Source: Syngnathus acus
Lineage: Eukaryota > Chordata > Actinopteri > Syngnathiformes > Syngnathidae
Assembly (NCBI RefSeq): GCF_901709675.1
Contig: NC_051088.1
Location: 10,380,193 to 10,444,192, forward strand
Reading direction: 5' to 3'
Length of the DNA: 64,000 nt
The notes beneath the pieces were generated by a model, which ran no database searches, had not been told where the DNA came from, and worked only from the letters and a program-made list of their open reading frames with translations. The number at the start of each line of letters is the position of its first letter. Positions within the stretch are counted from its first letter, which is position 1. The position numbers and the translations under genes are program-made. Shown here piece after piece: positions 57,127-64,000 of the stretch.

Positions 57127-57132
57127 AATAAA
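57127..57132 (+). other. Poly(A) signal of tnnc2 copy 1
   Basis: AATAAA about 290 bases after the stop codon of copy 1, in the sequence ctatgaaataaatc. Confidence 0.6.
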
Positions 57133-58145
57133 TCAACCGTTTACTCTTTGGTTGTGAAATCATGCTTAATATAAGTAATTCAATTCATTCAAACTACGCT
57201 GAAGTACAAAATGTGTCCTTTTTTTCAGGATGGGTGAACATAATACTGTCAGAAGGGCCAGGGTCAGGTATATATATATATATATGATATAAAGTTGTGA
57301 AAGATTATTTTTATATTGTTATTTGTAATCGAATTATGATTAATCAAGCAGTTGCAAAAGAAAATATAAACTATCCTAAAATGATTGTACATAAATATAT
57401 AATGGCAAAATACACCCTTCCAGTTATTTAGCAAAATAAATACAAAAATGATTAAAAAAAATAAATAAAAACAATTCACCATTTTTAAGGGGGAAAAAGG
57501 CTAAATGAATAAACAGATATTACAGGACTCTTGCCAGTGTAAATTCTCCATGGTAAGGATTATTGAACGGCATTGGCAGTATTATGACCTGTAGTAGAAT
57601 CTCACGTTCTTTTCAGGAATTCCACGGCTTTCCCACAAGAAGGGAGTCAATTTTACTTTTAATCAATGGAATTGGGATGGTATAAAAGAGTTCACGGGAG
57701 CGGAATTATAAAGTCTGGAAAAAAAACATACTCTGAGAGTCCATGAGGAGAACGTGGTCAACAACCTCATCAAAAAATCAGTAAACTAAAACTTTAGTTG
57801 TTTGGGTTTCTCATTTCTGTAGCTGACCTACAAAATGGGTACGATACAGGAGTGGTTTTCATTCTGAATGGCAGCAGGATAGGAGTGGGAGTCGTTTTTA
57901 CTGGGATGGGTTATCATGATCTGGGACTGGGACAGCACAAGATTTTTTTTTACAGTGGGATGGGATGAGAGTGATAATCAACTCACCCTTAAATCTGTCA
58001 TATTGCGTGATGTCATTCCTATGCAGCTCGCAGCCACTAGGTGGCATTTTGCATGTATTGTGTGTGGTATGTTATGATATGCTGAGCAATACTGTATGAA
58101 CACTAATAATAATAACAATAGTAATAATAATGATAAAATAAATAG

Positions 58146-58432
58146 AATAATAAAAAAATAGAGCGGCATGGTGGAGCACTGTTGGGGTGCGGGGTCTTCC
58201 AGTTTCCTCCCACATCCCAAAAACATGCTTAGTAGGCCGATTGAGCATTCTAAATTGCCCATAGGTGTGAGTGCGAGTGGGGATGTTTTTTTTATCTCTC
58301 TGTACCCTGCGATTAGCTGGCAACCAGTTCAGGATGTCCCCTACCTACTGCCCGATGACGGCTGGGATAGGCTCCAGAACGCCCGCGACCCCCGTGAGGA
58401 CAAGCGGTACAAATAATGGATGGATATTATAA
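58146..58432 (+). repeat. Widespread fish interspersed repeat, younger copy
   Basis: The wording gtttcctcccacatcccaaa, aacatgcttagtaggc, taaattgcccataggtgtga, ctgcgattagctggcaacc, gctgggataggctccag and the tail aatggatggat is a very common dispersed repeat in fish genomes. Its better conserved text suggests more recent insertion than the 48.5-kb copy, which lies in the opposite orientation. Confidence 0.8.
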
Positions 58433-59110
58433 TATAGTAATACAATATAATAATAATATTAGTGGATTTTTGCACATAGTTGCAGTAAATGCAATAAAAC
58501 GACCACCCTTTGAAATTCTTTGCAAGTCTTCCTTTGGAGTATTTCGTACCATTTACTCACCTCTTGTGGCCACCCCTCAGGTCCTGCCCACCTTATAAGG
58601 ACCACCAGACTTGGTGTGTGAGCCTTTGTACCCCCTTCCCTCCTTGCTATTCAGGGTGCAGTTGAAGTTGAGTAGGCAGAGGGCGGGGGGGGTGTTTGGT
58701 CAAGGGATTTGGAAACATAAACATCAGAAAAAGCCATGACCGTCCGTATCCTTGTCCTCGTCACACTATAATATTTACAGGGCCTCATTGCGAACCATTT
58801 TTTTTTACAACAGAGAGAAAAGATCTAAAATGTTGAGTTACTTTAGTCAAACATATTTTTCGTGCGAATGTCAACAATTGTCTTGCTCACAATAAATGCC
58901 TTGTGTCTTTGGTCATTCCTTTGCATTTTCCGCTCATTATCCATCCACCCACCCAGCGCTCTTAAGTTGCTGTTTTCAACCACTTCCACCTCAAGACACA
59001 TTCACTTTCAAATTGTGATTGGCTTGCCTTGGTTCCCCATGAACCCTAAAAGATCAGGAGACTATATCTGGTGACCTGTTAGAACCGGGGGGCGGGACCT
59101 GGCCGTCCGG

Positions 59111-59116
59111 TTTAAA
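59111..59116 (+). promoter_or_regulatory. TATA-like box of tnnc2 copy 2
   Basis: TTTAAA lies in a GC-rich context (gtccggtttaaagtg) about 118 bases upstream of the ATG-only first exon. Muscle structural genes usually have a TATA box, so this is a plausible position, but no start site data are available. Confidence 0.35.
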
Positions 59117-59233
59117 GTGTGTCTGAAGCCTCACTTGATGTCTAGTCTCTCTGTTGGGGTGCACGCAGATTGACCACTCCTTTGGAGCTTTTTTTTCCTT
59201 GGATATCTAGGGGGGGAAAGCTAATCCACAATC

Positions 59234-61386
59234 ATGGTAAGAGACACAGTTCTAAAATGGACCTGTCGAGCAGCCAGGAGGGCATGGCGCTCATAACTAT
59301 TGGCTTAATTTAAAGTAATAGGCATGTGTGAAATACTGCTGATAGAGAATACTTCCTACTTGAAAAGTCAAAAGATTATTTTTGTTTTTGTTTCAATCAC
59401 CTTGTTTTTAATGAAAAGATCACAAGTATTTTAATGTTTTGGTCTACTAGTGTAATTTACTTTTTACATTTTTTCCCAAATATTTCTGTCGCATTTGACT
59501 TGTATTTTAAACATAGCTCCTTGACCTTTGAACCCATTCTTACCTCTTTTTTTTAAACGTTAAAGCTTATTAGACTGCATCATCAAATTTATTTTTAGTA
59601 CTTCATAAACTAATCTGATTACACAGATTATTATATTAAAGATAACTTGTTGACGCAGTTTGAATTATGATAAGGGTTTTGAAAGTGAGTATGAAAGTTA
59701 GGGGTGGGCGGCTGGAATGACGCAGGGTAGGCTGCAGCTGCTCAGGTGTAGATTCCGCTTAAGTGACAAATTCCCAAGGATTGGATGTCTTCGGGCCATA
59801 TACAGCCACGGCTAATGTGTTGAGCCTGAAATAGCCGGGGTAATTTACTGCGAGCTCAACAACAAGCCTTTTTAAGACTGCCATTGCCTCCTGTAACACA
59901 ATGCTATGCAAAAAATGCAATTTGAAAAAGATCGAAAATATTCTAGATACAGTATGTGAACATTGAGCGATTGAACATGCGAACGGAACATTTGAACAAT
60001 GACAACTGCAAAAAAATGGGCTGACTGACGAAATTGTCAACATTTGCTTGCAGACTGATGCGCAGCAAGAGGCCCGTTCCTACCTGAGCGATGAAATGTT
60101 GGCTGGTAAGTACAATACGCAGCATAATTCAGCATAATAAACTGCTGGCCACTTCACAAAGTAAGGCCACCATTTCCTACTGAGCAGAAATTTGTACCCA
60201 CAAGGACCGGCAGAACGGCAGGAACCGGAAGATAAGGATTAACACTGCAAAGATGTGTAGTCAAGAAAAAAAAAACATATATAGATACCCTATGTCCCTT
60301 AGACTTCTATGGCGTGAAGTTTGAATGCAATGTAACAAAGTCCTGCATAGTCTGCTACACGCAATGATTTTTATTAACAAATACCAATGATAGATCAATA
60401 TTCAAATCAATAAATCAGTTGCAGTATAAATCACACAAGATGTGATCTGACGGGGCGTTTCAAAATTGAATCGTAATTTGGGCTGATTTTAGACAAAAAA
60501 AAAAAAAAACGCACAGAAAGCCCTCAAAAGTGACAAGTATTTTCTCACAAGTCCTCTTCTGGTAGATAGCAAATCACGAGATTTTTACAAGAACACATTC
60601 CAAGATGGGTAGGTCCAAGTATTTCGTTTTAAATGGGACTCTCCTTTTCCTCTCTAGAGTTCAAGGCCGCCTTCGACATGTTTGACACCGACGGTGGCGG
60701 TGACATCAGCACCAAGGAGTTGGGCACCGTGATGAGGATGTTGGGACAAAACCCAACAAGAGAGGAGCTGGATGAGATCATTGAGGAGGTGGATGAGGAC
60801 GGTGAGCATTTAGTACATTATCAGCAGTAAAGTAATATTTGTTGCAATCATTCGGAGATTTATTCCTAGAGTTGAAAGTTTTACAATCTGACATCACCGG
60901 TCCATAATGGCGTGACTTCCTTTCTCACAGGCAGCGGTACTATCGACTTCGAGGAGTTCTTGGTCATGATGGTGAGACTGCTCAAGGAGGACCAGGCCGG
61001 CAAGAGCGAGGAAGAGTTGGCGGAGTGCTTCCGTGTTTTCGACAAGTACGAGTGCACTGGGACAAGGCTGCTTCTGATACGAATATCATCTATGAACGAA
61101 TCATGTGTCTTTGCACAGGAACGCCGATGGCTACATCGACAGAGATGAGTTCAGCCTGATCATCCGCAGCACCGGCGAGCCCATCACAGAGGAAGAGATT
61201 GATGAGCTGATGAAAGATGGAGACAAAAACTCTGACGGCATGCTGGACTTTGACGGTAGGCGCCTACCGATGACTCAAGTCACAGCTAGTAGACCTCCAC
61301 ATGGAGGTGCTGTTCTGGCACTCATTGACTTCCATGCTGTCTTGTGCTCACCAGAATTCCTCAAGATGATGGAGAATGTGCAGTAA
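59234..61386 (+). CDS. tnnc2: Fast skeletal troponin C, copy 2
   Basis: Second fast troponin C gene, 160 residues as in other vertebrates. Exons: 59234-59236 (ATG), 60054-60105, 60658-60801, 60931-61045, 61119-61255, 61355-61386 (stop). Starts [20 protein letters not shown] loops: [36 protein letters not shown] and [12 protein letters not shown], all with the usual coordinating residues. This copy resembles the common vertebrate TNNC2 sequence more than copy 1 does. Its introns are short (129, 73 and 99 nt after exons 3-5). AATAAA at 61739-61744 is a candidate poly(A) signal. Zebrafish also has a tandem tnnc2.1/tnnc2.2 pair, so the duplication may be old in fish. Confidence 0.97.
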
Positions 61387-61738
61387 AAGCAGACATACTC
61401 ATGGACATTCCTCCTCACCCCTGTGAATCCCGCCCTCTATGCAGTCAGATTTCATCTGACCCCCTTATGATCAATTCACTTCCCATCCTCAGTCACCCTA
61501 AACAGAAAGATTTTGCACCATGAAGATAAGAGGGGGCAGGTCTTTCGTAGTTGGACAAGCTACACTCTTTATGCATCATGGATGCTGCTAAAGAAAAACC
61601 GCGGATGATCCCATTCACAGACCCCTGGTCGGGATGACACCCCTGCCCCACCGCCTCTTCTTCAAGCTCTACTCTCGATAGAACAGCAACCTATTACTTA
61701 GACCAATTCATTCGGTTACGTGCTTGAGTGGCAACAAG

Positions 61739-61744
61739 AATAAA
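61739..61744 (+). other. Poly(A) signal of tnnc2 copy 2
   Basis: AATAAA about 350 bases after the stop codon in a region with no other plus-strand gene. Confidence 0.6.
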
Positions 61745-62269
61745 TGAACTAACAACTCACTTGTAGTCTGTCATATTAACAGTCTGTAAAATGTTGTTTG
61801 GGGAAGAACAATAAAATGTTGTTTCTTCTTTTTGTCCACTTTGTTTAAAAATCACACCTTTATTGACGCGAATGTAAAAAATAAATTTTGACTGAAATCC
61901 TAAACAGGAAGTTAGAGAAGCACCAAATCTCTTTTCCAAGTAAAAATGCACAAAGTGCTTCTCACTGCTCTTCTTCCAAAAGAAAACTATAACTCAACAA
62001 AAATAAAATTTACTCACTGAACTGTGTGTGGCTGTCAAATAAATGATAAGTATTGTACACAAAGCATATGTTTATTTAAAATGGTTACAGGGTCCAAAAG
62101 ATTGACTTAAAAATGAAAAGTTCACAAAAAGGTATGAATGTACTGTCCAAAAATATCCACGTTAACGCTCATGGATGTTTTGTTTATCAGTTGTGAACAT
62201 GAAGGTGAATGCTTTTTTGTGTCCTGTTATTGACTGGCAATTATTCCAGGGTGTATAAAGATGGAAGGA

Positions 62270-62331
62270 GGGATGATCAAATAACAGTGAATGCGGAATT
62301 GCATTCACATTCCATGTTATTTGATCATCCC
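62270..62331. repeat. Inverted repeat (stem-loop) just after the taf13 stop
   Basis: The 17-nt arm gggatgatcaaataaca (62270-62286) is perfectly complementary to 62315-62331. An inner 6-nt pair (gaatgc 62289-62294, gcattc 62301-62306) closes a 6-nt loop, with an asymmetric bulge between the two stems. In the taf13 mRNA the hairpin begins about 10 nt after the stop codon. Confidence 0.9.
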
Positions 62332-62340
62332 TTTGACAAT

Positions 62341-62715
62341 TTAGGAGCCATAGTTGGCCTCGTCGAAAGCTTTGCGAGCCCTCTTGAGCTCCTCATTCAT
62401 GGTCAGCAAGTCTTTGACTCTGGCAAACTTTCTGGGATCCTTTCGAATGAGGAAAACGATGTCCTCCACCTGGACGCGACCCTGGCGCCCGATGGACATG
62501 GCTTTGTGGGTCATTTCTGTGATGAACTCAATCACCAGGTCTTCAAGGATATCCACCGACTCGGTGTACGGGTTCTGGTCGTCCCCGAAGCCGTACATCA
62601 TGCACCTCAGCTCCTTGGAGAAGAGCCTCTTTCGACGGCCGTGGCACACATCCACGCCGCTGCAGCTCTCGTCCAACTCTTCGTCAAAGCCGGTCTCGTC
62701 CTCCTCGTCTGCCAT
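62341..62715 (-). CDS. taf13: TFIID subunit TAF13, intronless coding region
   Basis: Histone-fold subunit of general transcription factor TFIID that pairs with TAF11. A single open frame of 124 residues equals the human length. From KRKRLF-like text (GRRKRLFSKELRCMMYGFGD) to the end (KRARKAFDEANYGS) it is almost the human protein; only the acidic first 25 residues differ. The human gene has several coding exons, here the coding region has no intron. Directly before the ATG there is an acceptor-like atttgtcgcag|A, and a donor-like TTTGAA|gtaagg at 63132/63133, so a 5' untranslated intron of about 416 nt is likely. Full conservation argues that it is functional, whether retrocopy or intron loss. 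Confidence 0.96.
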   Translation of the reverse strand: MADEEDETGFDEELDESCSGVDVCHGRRKRLFSKELRCMMYGFGDDQNPYTESVDILEDLVIEFITEMTHKAMSIGRQGRVQVEDIVFLIRKDPRKFARVKDLLTMNEELKRARKAFDEANYGS

Positions 62716-63894
62716 TCTGCGACAAATATAAATAGCTTTTAGTTATTTTTAGAATATACATTATTGTTCAGGGTGCCCCGTACATTTCTATACATTGGGA
62801 AGACAATAACGATAATAACCATTTTTATTTATACGATGTGTTGAAATCAATAAAGAGAATGGTTCACTTCCTTCACCCCATATCCCAGCACTTGGCAACT
62901 TCATTGAATTTATCTGGTGACGATTAACATTAGTCCCAAAATGTACACTTTGCTCATTAACCTTGTTCCACTGTTTGCGATTCAATTGGATTTGTTCCTG
63001 AGCCCAGTCCACGATATGTTTCAATTCGTTGTTCTTGGTAAACGCATGTTTAAAGGATTTGAAAATTTAAACATATATAACGTTACAACGAATAATCGTG
63101 AAAACTCTGTATTTAATCCAAGAAATCCTTACTTCAAAATTCTGCGTAGAATCAAAACAGTCTTTCTTCAATTTTACTTCCGGGTTTGTGTCGTTGACAG
63201 GAAGTGAGCCTTTATCAGAAATTGGAAGCTTTTTTGAAACACTGCCACCGTGTGGAACATTTCTTCCCACTACGCCCACTACGCGCGACGTGTACTTTTA
63301 GTTAGTGATAACCAAAACGAAATTATTTGTAACTTTATGATTTAGACTTAATAGCACCGACTAATGGCACCTATTTCTAATTTCCTTTCAACGCAAGTGG
63401 ACCGAAATCACTTCTAAGGACCATTCAGGGTCTGTATTTGTGTGAGTGTGTGCGTCAAACGAATGACAGCTGGGAAAGAGTAGCTCTCAATTATTGGGTT
63501 TAGGCTCAAAACGCTGAAAATAAATGCAATTCCTAGCTGCTAAGGTTTATATTAATCACCAGAGTTCCCAACTAACCTAAACTGACAGTTGGAGACGTGT
63601 GGCTAATTCATCGTAATCGCGAGAGCGAATGAGTTGGACCTTGTCGTTGGTTGTGACAATCAACCGCCTCAGCATTTCACAACTTGATTTCATCGATAAC
63701 AGTGGTTACCAATAGCATTTGAGACGCTAACGTTAGCTGTACTTAGATAGACAAGCTAGGCACTGAACGCTTTTCAACTCGCCGGAAATCAGTGTCCTTT
63801 TTTTAGCTACATTAAGTGTTTCTTATTTTTGTCACTACAGGTGTTTAAAAAGTTGGATAACGGTCACGCTGCAGATGACACTAGAAGCGTGTGT
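62716..63894. promoter_or_regulatory. Divergent promoter region of taf13 and slc35c2
   Basis: taf13 runs left and slc35c2 runs right from this region. It contains an ETS-type ACTTCCGG (63176-63183) and a second caggaagtg (63199-63207), both common in bidirectional housekeeping promoters. A candidate taf13 untranslated exon ends at 63133; an acceptor tgtcactacag precedes 63841, where the slc35c2 exon starts, so slc35c2 has an untranslated exon somewhere in 63200-63800. Confidence 0.5.
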
Positions 63895-64000
63895 ATGGCG
63901 GGTCCGGTCCAGTTCCTCTGCAGGACGCTCCGGACTGTGGGACTGGTTCTCTTCTACTATGTCTTCTCTATTGGCATCACCTTCTATAACAAATGGCTCA
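63895..64000 (+). CDS. slc35c2: SLC35C2-type transporter, first coding exon (partial)
   Basis: Golgi/intermediate-compartment member of the nucleotide-sugar transporter family SLC35; SLC35C2 has been linked to Notch O-fucosylation. The exon begins at 63841 after an acceptor; the ATG at 63895 opens [20 protein letters not shown] and continues with [15 protein letters not shown], which matches the conserved first membrane helix of SLC35C2. The window ends 35 codons in. An out-of-frame ATG lies 20 nt upstream (63875). Confidence 0.87.
   Translation, partial: MAGPVQFLCRTLRTVGLVLFYYVFSIGITFYNKWL

Larger units (their letters stand above)
56840..59233. other. Region between the two troponin C genes
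   Basis: Contains the 3' untranslated region of copy 1 (to about 57150), AT-rich sequence with a (TA)n run at 57268-57285, a fish interspersed repeat (58146-58432), and the promoter region of copy 2 (TATA-like TTTAAA at 59111-59116, about 120 bases upstream of the ATG). Confidence 0.6.
61387..62340. other. Convergent 3' regions of tnnc2 copy 2 and taf13
   Basis: Holds the tnnc2 copy 2 3' untranslated region to about 61760 and the taf13 3' untranslated region on the minus strand, with a candidate minus-strand AATAAA (plus tttatt at 62071-62076). A long inverted repeat lies at 62270-62331. Confidence 0.6.

Noticed and set aside
62209-62742. 177-codon open frame on the plus strand
   Set aside because: It is the antisense shadow of the highly conserved taf13 frame.

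Overview
This is vertebrate nuclear DNA, almost certainly from a ray-finned (teleost) fish. Genes are split into many short exons with GT/AG borders and small introns. Encoded proteins are vertebrate-specific (laminin beta, troponin C, LSMEM, IFRD). Introns carry (CA)n microsatellites and interspersed repeats of familiar fish types. No operon, phage, CRISPR or bacterial feature is present. All exon borders below were read by hand from splice sites, reading phase and family resemblance; none was checked against RNA or a database.

Layout, left to right: apeh (minus, N-terminal half only, 148-4799, runs off the left edge); ifrd2 (minus, 6577-12636, complete); amt (minus, 14479-18374, complete); lsmem2 (plus, 20637-21669, complete); lamb2 (minus, coding 22191-41539, complete, 33 coding exons, 1800 codons, plus candidate untranslated first exons near 43.1 and 49.3 kb); a gene-poor, repeat-bearing stretch 49.5-53.4 kb; two tandem fast-skeletal troponin C genes (plus, 53522-56839 and 59234-61386); taf13 (minus, 62341-62715, coding region without introns); and the first coding exon of slc35c2 (plus, 63895 to the right edge).

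The genes do not form one pathway. They cover N-acylpeptide hydrolysis (apeh), a ribosome-associated regulator (ifrd2), the mitochondrial glycine cleavage T-protein (amt), a small muscle-type membrane protein (lsmem2), a basement-membrane laminin chain (lamb2), the calcium sensor of fast muscle (tnnc2 twice), a TFIID subunit (taf13) and a Golgi nucleotide-sugar-type transporter (slc35c2). What ties them together is inherited linkage. From what I know of human gene order, APEH, AMT, LAMB2, IFRD2 and LSMEM2 lie in 3p21.31, while TNNC2 and SLC35C2 lie in 20q13. The window therefore seems to hold a junction between two ancestral blocks, located between about 49.5 and 53.4 kb.

I found no new molecular system. 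The points most worth a second look are the intronless taf13 with a stem-loop just after its stop codon, a 57-nt in-frame candidate cassette exon in ifrd2, the tandem tnnc2 pair with a 51-nt identical tract, a long ZNF143/THAP11-like element upstream of amt, two well-delimited non-autonomous DNA transposons (one with a perfect 8-bp target duplication), and a compound (TTAG)n repeat with a duplicated flank.
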